Shown here piece by piece: positions 34,672 through 44,071 of a stretch of DNA of 64,000 nucleotides (positions within the stretch are counted from its first letter, which is position 1; every line of letters starts with the position of its first letter). The position numbers were made by a program, and so were the translations under genes. Source of the DNA: Desulfobulbus alkaliphilus (GTDB lineage: Bacteria; Desulfobacterota; Desulfobulbia; Desulfobulbales; Desulfobulbaceae); assembly GCF_016918545.1 (NCBI RefSeq), contig NZ_JAFFQC010000018.1, positions 17,858-81,857 of the forward strand. Direction: 5' to 3'. Below the pieces are notes generated by a model. It searched no databases and was not told the DNA's origin. It worked only from the letters and a program-made list of their open reading frames with translations.

Positions 34672-35651
34672 TGACCGCCTCGACCACGATTCTCGAACCG
34701 GTTCTTGTGCTGGTGGGCCCGACCGCCATCGGCAAGACTGAGCTGTCGATACGTCTGGCCGAAAGGTTTGATTGCGAGATTGTTTCCATGGATTCGATGC
34801 AGGTGTATCGGTACATGGACATCGGCACCGCCAAGGCGAGCCGGGAAGAACGAGGTCGCATCGTCCATCACCTGATCGATATCGTCGATCCGGACGAACA
34901 GTATGATGCGGCCGCTTTTATCCGCGATGCCCAGGCCGCAATAGCCGCAATCACAGCCCGGGGCAGGGTCCCCCTGATTACCGGTGGGACCGGTCTGTAC
35001 CTCCATGCCCTGATCAACGGGTTGTTTGCCGAGGTCATCGTAGCGGAAACGGTCAGGGAGCAGATGCGGCAACGGTTGGAGCAGGAGGGCAGGGGAGCGC
35101 TGCACGAAGAGCTTTGTAGCGTGGATCCGGCTAGTGGCGCCAGAATTCATGTCAATGATACCCAGCGCCTGTTGCGGGGGCTGGAAATCTACCATGCCAC
35201 CGGGATTCCCTGGTCGGAACATATCCGCAGGCAACAACTGACCGGACCCCCCGCTGTGTTCAGCAACATGCTGCAGCTTGGTTTGACCTGTGATCGAACT
35301 CTGCTGAACGAAAAGATAAAAAAACGTACATTCAAAATGATGAATGATTCTTTTCAGAAAGAGGTTGAATTTTTGATCGACCAGGGTTTTCGCTGCGGCC
35401 TGCCGTCAATGCAGGCCCTGGGCTATCGGCACATGTGCGGGTGCCTTGACGGAACATGGGATCGCGATACAGCCACGGATGCGCTGGTTCGTGATACCCG
35501 TCGCTACGCCAAGCGGCAGATAACCTGGTTCAGGGGCCAGGCTGATTTGCACTGGCATGAGGCGCATTGCACTGAAAAAATATTTCGAGATGTGGACCTC
35601 TTTTTGCAAAAAAGGGCGGGGCCTGCACACACCAGGACCGGTTTACCATGA
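34668..35651 (+). CDS. miaA: tRNA dimethylallyltransferase MiaA
   Basis: A 327-residue enzyme that adds the dimethylallyl group to N6 of A37 in tRNAs reading U-starting codons. The P-loop is GPTAIGKTELS near residue 17. SMDSMQVYRYMDIGTAK, ITGGTGLYLHALI and the RYAKRQITWFRGQ segment are standard. It pairs functionally with MiaB (39508-40863), which methylthiolates the same base. ATGA overlaps occur with both neighbours. Confidence 0.95.
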   Translation: MMTASTTILEPVLVLVGPTAIGKTELSIRLAERFDCEIVSMDSMQVYRYMDIGTAKASREERGRIVHHLIDIVDPDEQYDAAAFIRDAQAAIAAITARGRVPLITGGTGLYLHALINGLFAEVIVAETVREQMRQRLEQEGRGALHEELCSVDPASGARIHVNDTQRLLRGLEIYHATGIPWSEHIRRQQLTGPPAVFSNMLQLGLTCDRTLLNEKIKKRTFKMMNDSFQKEVEFLIDQGFRCGLPSMQALGYRHMCGCLDGTWDRDTATDALVRDTRRYAKRQITWFRGQADLHWHEAHCTEKIFRDVDLFLQKRAGPAHTRTGLP

Positions 35652-37432
35652 AATCGCTCCCCCCGGCTTTACCCTATATCCTTCCTCCTCGAACCAACGC
35701 CGCAGCGACCAGAGCGTTCGGCAGCGCCGCGGCCGCTGCATGCAATATACCGCCACAACTGGCGGAAATTCTCTACCAGCGGGGTGTTGCCACCCTTGGC
35801 GAATTGCAGGAATTTCTCTATCCGCAACTGGCAATGCTGCCCGATCCTGCGACCATGCAAGGCATGGAGCAGGCCATTGATTGCCTTCTAACCAGCTGCG
35901 CTGCCAGGAAACCTGTTTTTATTCATGGAGACTATGACGTGGATGGCATGACCGCCACGGCCCTGCTCGTTACTTTTTTCAGGGAAATCGGTATGCAATC
36001 AGTGTGCTGGTACATCCCCAATCGTTTTGAGGAAAAATACGGATTATCAAAACAATCAATAGACAAACTTATTTCTCTGCATGAACATAGCCATGGTCAT
36101 GGTGGCGTACTTATCACAGTGGACTGCGGCATTACGGCAGTAGAAGAGGTGGCCTATGCCAGGTCGCTCGGCTTTCGGGTGATTGTCACTGACCATCATG
36201 AGCCCCATGGACAGAGGCCCGAGGCGGACGCAATTTTAAATCCCAAGCAGTCAGGGGAGGCTGCCCATTTTTCCTCGCTTGCCGGGGTTGGGGTTGCTTT
36301 TTTTCTGATCATGGCCCTGCGCAGGGCCATGACGACCAACGGTTTTTCATTTGGCCCCACGGTTCCCAATCTGAAAAAGTACTTGGACCTGGTGGCTTTG
36401 GGGACAGTAGCGGATGTGGTTCCCCTGGTCGGTATTAACCGAATCCTGGTTCGTGCTGGACTTGAAGTCCTGTCAACAAAGAACCGATATGGCGTTTCTT
36501 CTCTTTGTGATATATGTGGCATCGGTGCTCTACCGGTGCAAACGGAAGATATTGCCTACAGGCTTGCCCCGAGACTCAACGCCGCCGGACGGCTAGGGCA
36601 ACCACACCATGGGGTCAACCTGCTGCTGGCAACCACCAGTGATCAGGCTCGCGACCTGACCCTGGTGCTTGAAGAACTGAACAGGGAGCGTAAACAGCTG
36701 GAGTTTGAGACCCTGGAAGAAGTCATGGAGCAATGCGGCACCCAGATCCAGGCGGGATGGAATGGCCTGAGCGTCTACCATGCGGCCTGCCATCCAGGAA
36801 TTGTGGGAATTCTCGCTGCCCGCCTTGTCCAACGATACGGCAGACCGGCGATTGTTCTCACCGACGATGCAACTGGAGGCGATGGGGGAAATCGCCTCAA
36901 GGGATCGGGAAGATCGCTCCCCGGCACGAACCTCGTAGATGCCCTGCAGGCATGCTCACCGTTGCTGGATCAGTTTGGCGGCCATGCCATGGCGGCCGGA
37001 TTGACGATTGCCAGGGAGAACCTGGACGCTTTTGCCGCGGCTTTTCAGCAACAGGTGACGAGCATGGGTGGGCCGGTAGGGGAGGGAGCCGTAAAAATTC
37101 AGGTTGACTATCATTTTGAGAACAGCAGCATGCTGACCGAGGATTTTGCCAGGGCCATGCAGCTGCTGCAGCCCTGTGGAGAGGGAAATCCTGAGCCCGT
37201 CTTTCTTATGACCAGCGAACGTTTGCTCCAGCCAAGGAACGTGAAAGGTCATCTCAGCTTCCAGGTTCATTCCGGCGGCAACGGTGCAGCGATCCGGGGC
37301 ATCGGCTTTCACCTCTGGCGCGATTCTCTTGACCTGCGAAAACCCGTTGACCTGGTTTTTCATGTCAAACGATCCTGGTACAGGGGCGTTGAACAGCACC
37401 AGCTACACGCTCTTCATATCGCATCATGTTGA
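35648..37432 (+). CDS. recJ: Single-stranded-DNA-specific exonuclease RecJ
   Basis: A 594-residue 5'-3' exonuclease of the DHH family used in recombination and repair. HGDYDVDGMTATALL (motif I), VDCGITAVEE (motif II), VTDHHEPHG (motif III, DHH) and YRLAPRLNAAGRLGQP (motif IV) are visible in order. The DHHA1 part shows GNRLKGSGRSLPGTNLVDAL and FGGHAMAAGLTI. The OB-like C-terminal domain includes RGIGFHLW. It overlaps miaA by 4 nt and ends the lysC-led run. Confidence 0.95.
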   Translation: MKSLPPALPYILPPRTNAAATRAFGSAAAAACNIPPQLAEILYQRGVATLGELQEFLYPQLAMLPDPATMQGMEQAIDCLLTSCAARKPVFIHGDYDVDGMTATALLVTFFREIGMQSVCWYIPNRFEEKYGLSKQSIDKLISLHEHSHGHGGVLITVDCGITAVEEVAYARSLGFRVIVTDHHEPHGQRPEADAILNPKQSGEAAHFSSLAGVGVAFFLIMALRRAMTTNGFSFGPTVPNLKKYLDLVALGTVADVVPLVGINRILVRAGLEVLSTKNRYGVSSLCDICGIGALPVQTEDIAYRLAPRLNAAGRLGQPHHGVNLLLATTSDQARDLTLVLEELNRERKQLEFETLEEVMEQCGTQIQAGWNGLSVYHAACHPGIVGILAARLVQRYGRPAIVLTDDATGGDGGNRLKGSGRSLPGTNLVDALQACSPLLDQFGGHAMAAGLTIARENLDAFAAAFQQQVTSMGGPVGEGAVKIQVDYHFENSSMLTEDFARAMQLLQPCGEGNPEPVFLMTSERLLQPRNVKGHLSFQVHSGGNGAAIRGIGFHLWRDSLDLRKPVDLVFHVKRSWYRGVEQHQLHALHIASC

Positions 37433-37761
37433 TATACATACATAAGTAAAATTTTACATAATATATATTATGCGACATTGTTAATATTGTCAAATTCCGC
37501 ACCCGGCGCATCGACCCGAACCGCCTTGTTCGTGTGCCGGGTCACTGCTCATTGGGCCCATGCGAAACCATTCAATGCAATGGTGGCAAACGTACCCAAA
37601 GATGAGTACCATGCACAAGCGTATGGTTCACGTTACACCTTTTTACAATCAGCCACCAGAACGTGGCGCGGCGTCTAACTGTCACGGATTCAGTATTGAT
37701 ACAACTTAAACAAGAGTCCAGCCGTCACGGATTCAGGATCCTTTTAACCACGAGATGACCT
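37433..37761. other. AT-rich intergenic region between recJ and purB
   Basis: An AT-rich block at 37440-37500 contains a perfect 16-bp palindrome CATAATATATATTATG (37457-37472). An imperfect stem CCCGGCGCA / TGTGCCGGG lies near 37500-37540. Two family A right-end pieces (37674-37737) lie next to purB. No gene is supported. Confidence 0.45.
37674..37737 (+). repeat. Repeat family A, two tandem right-end pieces
   Basis: ACTGTCACGGATTCAG (ending about 37693) is followed by CAAGAGTCCAGCCGTCACGG and ATTCAGG (ending 37737). Both are right ends in the same direction, so a second insertion into the first, or a partial deletion, is likely. The right end is 24 nt upstream of the purB start on the same strand. 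Confidence 0.75.
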
Positions 37762-39204
37762 ATGACCTATGATATTTACCGGGAGCCCCTGGTCTCCCGT
37801 TATACCAGTCGTGCCATGCAGGAACTGTTTTCCGAGCGATTCAAATTCACCCATTGGCGCCGCTGCTGGGTCGCCTTGGCCGAGGCGCAACATGAACTGG
37901 GTCTGGCCGCGGTTTCAGCGGAAATGATTGCCCAATTGAAAGCCTATGTCGACAAGGTCAATTACGATGTTGCCATTGCCAAGGAACAGGAAATCCGCCA
38001 TGATGTCATGGCGCACGTCTATGCCTATGGTCAGCAATGCCCTCTGGCCGAGCCCATCATCCATCTGGGGGCCACCTCCCAGTTCGTAGTCTGCAACACG
38101 GATTTGATTATCCAGAAACGTGCCCTGACCCTCATAAAAAATGCCTTGCTTCAGGTTATCGCCAATCTGGCCGCATTCTGTGACCAGCACAAAGACCTGG
38201 CCACCCTGGGATTCACCCACTATCAGCCAGCCCAGCCCACAACGGTTGGCAAACGTAACACCCTGTATATTCACGATTTACTCATGGACCTTGACTCTAT
38301 TGAACACCTTGAGGGGCAGATCAAGGCCCGAGGGGCCAAGGGAACGGTCGGCACCCAGGCCACCTTCATCGAGTTATTTAACGGCGATCACCGCAAAGTA
38401 CGGGAACTGGACCGGCTCGTAGCGAAAAAACTCGGTTTTGATCAGGTTTTTGCGGTCACCGGGCAGACCTATCCCCGCAAGCTGGACATGAAAACCTCGG
38501 AGACCCTGGCGGGAATTGGCGCCTCTGCCCATAAATTCGCCGTGGATCTCCGCTTGCTCTCCAACTTGAAAATGCAGGAAGAGCCCTTTGCAAGCAAACA
38601 GGTCGGCAGTTCAGCCATGGCGTATAAACGCAACCCCATGCGCTCGGAACGTATGACCGGCCTGGCTCGGAAACTGATGGGGCTTCCCGCCAACTTTGCC
38701 GCCACTGCCGCCAACCAGTGGTTTGAACGGACCCTGGATGATTCCGCCATTCGCAGAATGGATCTGGCCCAGGCTTTTCTGCTCACTGATGCCGTCTTGA
38801 GATTGTATGTGAACATTACCAGTGATATGGTTGTCTATCCAAAACAAATTGAGAAACATCTCAAAGAAGAACTGCCGTTCATGGCTACTGAAAAAATTCT
38901 CATGGCCTGCGTTGAGCGTGGGTATAGTCGACAGGAGATGCATGAGGTGATCCGTGAACACTCGGTGGCCGCCGGGTTGGATGTGAAAAATCAGGGTCTG
39001 GACAACAATCTGCTCAAACGCCTGGCCGAGGATGAGCGTATCCCTTTTGGGCGCCAGGAACTCGACGATCTGCTGGGTAACTATCAGCAGTACACCGGTC
39101 GCGCTGCTGCCCAGACCGAAGAGTTTCTTCTCGAAGTCGTGGCACCGGTGCTGGCACGGTACAAGGATCAACTGAGCGTTATCGACGCCTCGCTGAGCGT
39201 GTAA
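37762..39204 (+). CDS. purB: Adenylosuccinate lyase
   Basis: A 480-residue lyase acting twice in purine synthesis (SAICAR to AICAR, and adenylosuccinate to AMP). The signature QVGSSAMAYKRNPMRSERM (about residue 280-300) is diagnostic of the fumarase/aspartase superfamily, with IIHLGATSQFVVCNTD and LGFTHYQPAQPTTVGKR as further active-site blocks. ATG 37762 is chosen because the earlier ATG at 37755 hits a stop at once. A run of T follows the stop (39205-39212), which may be part of a terminator. Confidence 0.95.
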   Translation: MTYDIYREPLVSRYTSRAMQELFSERFKFTHWRRCWVALAEAQHELGLAAVSAEMIAQLKAYVDKVNYDVAIAKEQEIRHDVMAHVYAYGQQCPLAEPIIHLGATSQFVVCNTDLIIQKRALTLIKNALLQVIANLAAFCDQHKDLATLGFTHYQPAQPTTVGKRNTLYIHDLLMDLDSIEHLEGQIKARGAKGTVGTQATFIELFNGDHRKVRELDRLVAKKLGFDQVFAVTGQTYPRKLDMKTSETLAGIGASAHKFAVDLRLLSNLKMQEEPFASKQVGSSAMAYKRNPMRSERMTGLARKLMGLPANFAATAANQWFERTLDDSAIRRMDLAQAFLLTDAVLRLYVNITSDMVVYPKQIEKHLKEELPFMATEKILMACVERGYSRQEMHEVIREHSVAAGLDVKNQGLDNNLLKRLAEDERIPFGRQELDDLLGNYQQYTGRAAAQTEEFLLEVVAPVLARYKDQLSVIDASLSV

Positions 39205-39230
39205 TTTTTTTTCCTCAATGCGATTGCAAC

Positions 39231-39515
39231 ATGCATCCGAAAAGACCTTTGCCGGTGACTGTTGAATGGTATCTGCTCATTCGACCTGAAAAAATCAGCC
39301 TGCTCAGGTTTATCCTGGAAGGATACGACGGCTTGGCAACCATGACCACGATCTCGGCCCGGGATGGTCTGGTCCGCATGCGGACTTTTGCCTCTGAATA
39401 CAGGGAAGCGATGGAACTGCTCGATGCCTTGGCCCCCGAACTGACCCCTTTCCTCCCGGCCGACAGTTTGATCAGGGAAAACGTTCCGGCGCAAAGAACA
39501 GATAAAAATGGGTAA
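39231..39515 (+). CDS. DUF4911 domain protein
   Basis: A 94-residue protein: LPVTVEWYLLIRPEKISLLRFILEGYDGLATMTTISARDGLVRMRT. A small DUF4911 protein in front of miaB is common in deltaproteobacteria. Its function is not known. It overlaps the miaB start by 8 nt, so it is coupled and may be linked with tRNA modification. Confidence 0.7.
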   Translation: MHPKRPLPVTVEWYLLIRPEKISLLRFILEGYDGLATMTTISARDGLVRMRTFASEYREAMELLDALAPELTPFLPADSLIRENVPAQRTDKNG

Positions 39516-40863
39516 AAATCTTTATATTAAAACCTTTGGCTGTCAGATGAACGAGCGGGACTCGGAAATCATCGAGCAACTCCTTGCTCAGCAGGGCTAT
39601 ATCCCCACTGATTCTCCTGAAGATGCCGATCTCGTCCTGGTGAATACCTGCAGCATTCGTGACAAACCCGAACAGAAGGTCTACAGTCTGCTCGGACACC
39701 TGCGGGAAGCAAAAGCCAGAAACCCCTCGTTGCGCATCGGAGTGACTGGCTGCGTTGCCCAGCAGGAAGGGGTTCGGATCATGGAACGGATGCCCCATGT
39801 GGATCTGGTCGTCGGCACCCAGCAGATCTACCTGCTGCCGATGATGCTTGGTCGCCTTGAGCACGGGACCGGGAGTGGCAGGGAGATCGCCACCAATCTG
39901 GATGCCGGCTTTGTGATTCCTGCGTTTCAGAAACTGCTGCGCAACAGCCCCCCCTCCCCCGCTTCTCCTGACTTCAAACGATTTGTCACTATCATGCAAG
40001 GCTGTGATAATTATTGCAGCTATTGCGTGGTGCCGGCAACCCGGGGCAGAGAAATCAGTCGCCCGATGGTCGATATCATCGAAGAAGTGGAGATTCTGGT
40101 GGATCAGGGGGTCAGGGAGATCACCTTGTTGGGACAGAATGTCAACTCGTACGGTCGGAACAGCCTAGGGGATGGCGACGGTACCACCTTTACTGACCTG
40201 CTGCGCCGGGTTGCCGGAGTGCGGGGGGTGCAGCGGCTTCGCTTCACCACCTCTCATCCCAGGGATCTCAGCGAAGATCTCATGCGCTGTTTTGCGGAAA
40301 TCGACATTCTCTGTCCGCATTTCCACCTGCCAGTCCAGTCCGGTTCCAATGCGGTGCTGCAAAGGATGAACAGAAAGTACACTGTTGAATCCTATCTGCG
40401 GAAAGTGGACACGCTCCGTACTTTTTGTCCGGATATCGCGCTGGCCACTGATGTGATCGTCGGGTTTCCCGGGGAAACAGAGGCCGATTTCCAGGCCACT
40501 CTGGACCTCCTTGCCAGGGTTCGTTTCCATGGCTCCTTCTCCTTCAAATATTCCGACCGGCCCCACACCCGATCAGCTGCCTTTGTCGACAAGATTTCCG
40601 AAGAGGTCAAGAGTCAGCGACTGGCACGGTTTCAGCATCTACAGGATGAAGTTTCTCTTGAACGGAATAAAGAATATATAGGAAAAAAAATGGAAGTAAT
40701 GGTTGAGGAATGTTCCACCGGCGGATGCAAGGGGCGCACCCCTACCAACCATGTTGTTCACTTTGCCGAGCCTCATCACCCGGCTTTAGTCCCGGGCGTT
40801 CTGGTCAGTGTCTGTATCAACCATGCCGGCAAGCATTCCCTCAGGGGTGAATATTGCCAATGA
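39508..40863 (+). CDS. miaB: tRNA-2-methylthio-N6-dimethylallyladenosine synthase MiaB
   Basis: A 451-residue methylthiotransferase with three domains. The UPF0004 domain has cysteines at KTFGCQMN (Cys12), LVNTCSIRD and GVTGCVAQQ for the auxiliary cluster. The radical SAM domain has MQGCDNYCSYCVVPATRG. The TRAM domain at the C-terminus begins near residue 380 (YIGKKMEVMVEE). It acts on i6A37 made by MiaA, encoded 4 kb upstream. Confidence 0.96.
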   Translation: MGKNLYIKTFGCQMNERDSEIIEQLLAQQGYIPTDSPEDADLVLVNTCSIRDKPEQKVYSLLGHLREAKARNPSLRIGVTGCVAQQEGVRIMERMPHVDLVVGTQQIYLLPMMLGRLEHGTGSGREIATNLDAGFVIPAFQKLLRNSPPSPASPDFKRFVTIMQGCDNYCSYCVVPATRGREISRPMVDIIEEVEILVDQGVREITLLGQNVNSYGRNSLGDGDGTTFTDLLRRVAGVRGVQRLRFTTSHPRDLSEDLMRCFAEIDILCPHFHLPVQSGSNAVLQRMNRKYTVESYLRKVDTLRTFCPDIALATDVIVGFPGETEADFQATLDLLARVRFHGSFSFKYSDRPHTRSAAFVDKISEEVKSQRLARFQHLQDEVSLERNKEYIGKKMEVMVEECSTGGCKGRTPTNHVVHFAEPHHPALVPGVLVSVCINHAGKHSLRGEYCQ

Positions 40864-40903
40864 ACATGAAATGTATTAAATAACACATTGAATTATCAAT
40901 AGT

Positions 40904-41557
40904 ATGATAGATCTTCATTCCCATTCTTTTTTCAGTGACGGTGCACTGGTCCCCGCTGAACATGTGCGGCGGGTCGAAGTTCTCGGCTACTCAGCCATTG
41001 CCATCACCGACCATGCCGATTCCTCGAACATTCATCTCCTTATTCCCAACCTGCTTCAGGCGGCCCGCGACCTGAATCCGGTCAACAAGACCCGGTTGCT
41101 TGTCGGGGTTGAATTGACCCACGTCCCTCCGGAGCTGATTGGCCCCTTGACCATGCGCTCCAGAGAGCTTGGCGCCCAACTGGTCGTCGTCCATGGCGAA
41201 ACCCCGGTGGAACCGGTTCGTCCGGGAACCAACCTGGCCGCCCTTGAAGCTGATGTCGACCTGCTTGCACATCCGGGCTTTCTCAGCGAGGAGGAGGCTA
41301 CCCTGGCCGCGAAAAAGGACATCCTGCTGGAACTATCCGGACGTAAGGGGCACAGCCTCACCAATGGTCACGTCGTGCGGATGGCACAGAAAACTGGGGC
41401 ACCGTTGGCCATCAACGCGGATGCCCACGAGCCTGGAGACTTCCTGACGATGGAAATGGCGGAAAAGGTGGGCCTGGGCGCCGGCCTCAACCGGGAAGAG
41501 TACCAGCGCGTTCTTCGCAATATGGCCGCCGCGGTCGAAAAAATAAAAAAAATATAA
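40904..41557 (+). CDS. PHP-domain histidinol phosphatase-like phosphoesterase
   Basis: A 217-residue PHP domain protein. MIDLHSHSFFSDGALVP and AITDHADSSN give the first metal ligands; VGVELTHV, HGETP, LLAHPGF and NADAHEPGDF complete the trinuclear site. The fold is found in histidinol phosphatases and related phosphoesterases; the short single-domain form leaves the substrate open. It follows miaB after 40 nt and is probably co-transcribed. Confidence 0.85.
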   Translation: MIDLHSHSFFSDGALVPAEHVRRVEVLGYSAIAITDHADSSNIHLLIPNLLQAARDLNPVNKTRLLVGVELTHVPPELIGPLTMRSRELGAQLVVVHGETPVEPVRPGTNLAALEADVDLLAHPGFLSEEEATLAAKKDILLELSGRKGHSLTNGHVVRMAQKTGAPLAINADAHEPGDFLTMEMAEKVGLGAGLNREEYQRVLRNMAAAVEKIKKI

Positions 41558-41594
41558 AAACAGAAATTTAAAAAGAATTCCTCTTGTATTTGTT

Positions 41595-41623
41595 TTGACA
41601 ATTTTTCTGGATCGGCATTAACT
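41595..41623 (+). promoter_or_regulatory. Candidate promoter of the second radical SAM gene
   Basis: TTGACA (41595-41600), 17 nt, TTAACT (41618-41623). The -35 is perfect and the -10 weak. The distance to the ATG at 41642 leaves a very short leader, which counts against it. Confidence 0.35.
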
Positions 41624-41641
41624 ACCACGGAGTCTTTTACC

Positions 41642-42511
41642 ATGCATTATCAGGGAACCATTTATCGACCACCCAGTGAAGCCAACAGCATCCTGCTCCA
41701 GGTCACCACCGGATGCTCCCACAACAAGTGTACGTTCTGCGGCATGTATAAAGGGCAGCGTTTCACCATCAAGCCCGAGGAAAGAGTCTTGGCGGACATC
41801 GAGTATGCTGCCACTCATTTTGCCCATGCCCGTAGACTTTTTCTTTGTGACGGAGACGCTCTCACCCTGGGTACCGATCGTTTGCTCACCATCCTTCGGG
41901 CAATTCAAGCAAAACTCCCCAAGGTCACCAGGGTTGGAATCTATGCCAACAGCAAGAGCCTTAGGTCCAAATCCGTTGAAGAGCTGCAGCTTCTTAGCCG
42001 GCACGGTCTGGGGATTTGTTATATCGGGCTGGAAAGTGGTGATGATGTCACCCTGAACCGCATCAACAAAGGAGCCGATGGCAAACAGATCATAACTGCG
42101 GCAACAAAAACAAAAGAGGCCGGGATACCAGTATCGATCACCGTCCTGCTCGGGGTTGCCGGACCGGAACGGTCCACGATCCATGCCACCGAGACCGGTC
42201 GGGTGCTGTCCGCCATTGATCCGGAATTTGTCGGAGCGCTCAGTCTCATGTTGGAACCGGGGACTGTCCTTTATGATGAGTACCAGGCTGGCCATTTTGC
42301 CATGCCCGAACCCTTTGCCATCCTGCAAGAGCTGCGCACCATGATTGCAGCGACCAATCTCAGTAATGGCCTTTTTCACGCCAACCATGCCTCAAATTAT
42401 CTGCCGATCAAGGCCAAGCTGCCTGAAGAAAAAGACAGTACCCTGGGCCTGCTTGATCGCGCCCTGTCCGGTACAATGGCGTTGAAGCCCGAGTATCTGC
42501 GCGCTTTGTAG
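41642..42511 (+). CDS. Radical SAM protein, copy 2 of a paralogous pair
   Basis: A 289-residue protein with the same Cys25-x4-Cys30-x2-Cys33 motif (GCSHNKCTFCG) as the gene at 28054-28923. The two share the YRPPSEA/IRPPSEA start, the FLCDGDAL block, YIGLESGDD and the FHANHASNYLPI end region. The equal length and motif spacing indicate a duplication or two members of one small family. ATG 41642 has GGAG about 9 nt upstream. The substrate is unknown. Confidence 0.75.
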   Translation: MHYQGTIYRPPSEANSILLQVTTGCSHNKCTFCGMYKGQRFTIKPEERVLADIEYAATHFAHARRLFLCDGDALTLGTDRLLTILRAIQAKLPKVTRVGIYANSKSLRSKSVEELQLLSRHGLGICYIGLESGDDVTLNRINKGADGKQIITAATKTKEAGIPVSITVLLGVAGPERSTIHATETGRVLSAIDPEFVGALSLMLEPGTVLYDEYQAGHFAMPEPFAILQELRTMIAATNLSNGLFHANHASNYLPIKAKLPEEKDSTLGLLDRALSGTMALKPEYLRAL

Positions 42512-42682
42512 CCTCCAGATAGCATTTCCAGGCGCCGGGCAGGACAATCGTTGACGCAACCACCTGTCTTTCCCCTTGTTCCACACCACCCCGTGAGCCT
42601 TAAGGAGACCTGCTGTTTCTCCTCCCCGCCCCTTTTTACTGCCACCAAAACCGAAATACCTGGTCGGGTAAACCAGGGCAAT

Positions 42683-42712
42683 TTGACTTTTTCCACATAT
42701 TTATGGTATGAT
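42683..42712 (+). promoter_or_regulatory. Candidate sigma70 promoter upstream of the sucrose cluster
   Basis: TTGACT (42683-42688), 18 nt, TATGAT (42707-42712). The nearest downstream plus-strand gene is the fructokinase at 43157. If used, the transcript would cross a full repeat A and a repeat B copy before the first start codon. Confidence 0.4.
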
Positions 42713-42783
42713 GTAAGTTCAATTTGACCTGAAGCAAATTTTTTTTCTCTGAAAATGTCCCCTGAATACAAGCAAAAGATACC

Positions 42784-42998
42784 CCTGCATCCGTGACGGC
42801 AGGAGAAGTATTTGGATTTTATCGTGCTGTAATAAGGTTATACTTGCTGAATTTTTAATAATAACCTCCACCCGCCACCCTTCGGAGCGTCCGTTCGCAC
42901 GCCGTCTTCATCGCCCGTCCCCTTTCGTTGAAGTGTCCTTTGAGCGAACGGCCACGGACAACGAACTTGACCCACGGACGATCGCTCACGGATCCAGG
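42784..42998 (-). repeat. Repeat family A, full-length diverged copy (215 bp)
   Basis: The ends are CCTGCATCCGTGACGGCAGG and GCTCACGGATCCAGG. The hairpin half is present but has several changes. The promoter-like core is degraded (only TATAAC is recognisable on the minus strand). No minus-strand gene lies downstream of it. Confidence 0.85.
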
Positions 42999-43003
42999 AG
43001 TAC

Positions 43004-43108
43004 CTGACCTGGAAACTGGAAACGTTTACCAGTGCTTCATATACGGACAGGCAGTCGGTCGGGCCATATCATCCTCAGCACGGCAGCCTGATCGTCCGCG
43101 GATGGAAG
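43004..43108. repeat. Repeat family B, long copy
   Basis: Read as the reverse complement it aligns with 16834-16939 across its whole length. It directly follows a full family A copy with 5 nt between them. Shared blocks are GTTTACCAGTG, GGACAGGCAG, GTCGGGC, CACGGCA and CTGATCGTCCGC. Confidence 0.65.
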
Positions 43109-43156
43109 ACCGATAAACGAATCCGTGAATCTATCCCCCCAACTGTTCTACTGATC

Positions 43157-44071
43157 ATGCCTACAGTCCACAAAACAACGGTTGTCCTTTTTGGCGAAGT
43201 TCTGGCCGACATCTTTCCCGACCGCCAGGTCTTGGGCGGCGCACCGTTCAATGTCGCCCGCCACCTGCGGGCTTTCGGCCTCCATCCCCTGCTCATCACC
43301 CGGGTCGGGCAGGACCAGTTGCGCGACGAACTGCTTGCGGCAATGAAACGCTTCGACATGGACACGCGCGGAGTACAGAGCGACCCTGTCCATCCCACCG
43401 GACAGGTAACAGTCAGCATCGATCAACAGGGGCATAACTTTGATATCCAGCCGCTTCAGGCCTATGATTTCATTGATGCCAAGGCGGCCTGTAGCGAGGC
43501 TTTGGCGGTCTCCCCCCTTATGATGTATTTTGGAACCCTGGCGCAGCGTCACGAGACTTCAAGACAGGCCCTTGAGGCATTGTTGCAGCGAATTGATGCG
43601 TTGAAATATCTCGATATCAACCTCCGGGAACCCTGGTTCGACGCGGCTACCGTGGAACGTTCTCTCGCCAATGCCGATATCGTCAAGATGAACGAGGATG
43701 AATTGGCCACCATATCCGCCCAGTTCAATCTTGCCGGCTCCACTCCACAGGCACAGGGACTTGCTTTGCAGCGGCGCTTTGGCCTCAAGGGGCTCCAGGT
43801 GACCTGTGGCGCGGACGGAGCCTGGCAGCTGAACACCGATGGCCGCTTGCTCCAGGCACAAGGGGGCTCGGCACAGGGTGCAATCGTCGACACCGTAGGG
43901 GCTGGTGACGGCTTTGCCGCTGTATGCATTGCCGGACAACTGCTGGACTGGCCACCTCAACTCATACTTGACCGGGCCAACATATTTGCTGCGACGATCT
44001 GCACCCTGCGCGGTGCAATTCCGCCCGATGAAGGATTCTATTCACCATTTCTCAGGGAGTGGCATCTATGA
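43157..44071 (+). CDS. PfkB-family fructokinase
   Basis: A 304-residue sugar kinase. GGAPFNVARHLRAFG (residues 27-41) is the PfkB substrate signature and DTVGAGDGFAAV (about 245-256) carries the catalytic aspartate and anion hole. The match to fructokinases and the position before sucrose genes suggest that it phosphorylates fructose released by sucrose synthase. Its stop overlaps the next start (ATGA at 44068-44071). Mannose or another sugar cannot be ruled out by sequence. Confidence 0.85.
   Translation: MPTVHKTTVVLFGEVLADIFPDRQVLGGAPFNVARHLRAFGLHPLLITRVGQDQLRDELLAAMKRFDMDTRGVQSDPVHPTGQVTVSIDQQGHNFDIQPLQAYDFIDAKAACSEALAVSPLMMYFGTLAQRHETSRQALEALLQRIDALKYLDINLREPWFDAATVERSLANADIVKMNEDELATISAQFNLAGSTPQAQGLALQRRFGLKGLQVTCGADGAWQLNTDGRLLQAQGGSAQGAIVDTVGAGDGFAAVCIAGQLLDWPPQLILDRANIFAATICTLRGAIPPDEGFYSPFLREWHL

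Noticed and set aside
42397..42771. 124-codon minus-strand frame downstream of the second radical SAM gene
   Set aside because: It partly overlaps the radical SAM gene, has no recognisable motif and ends in low-complexity sequence.
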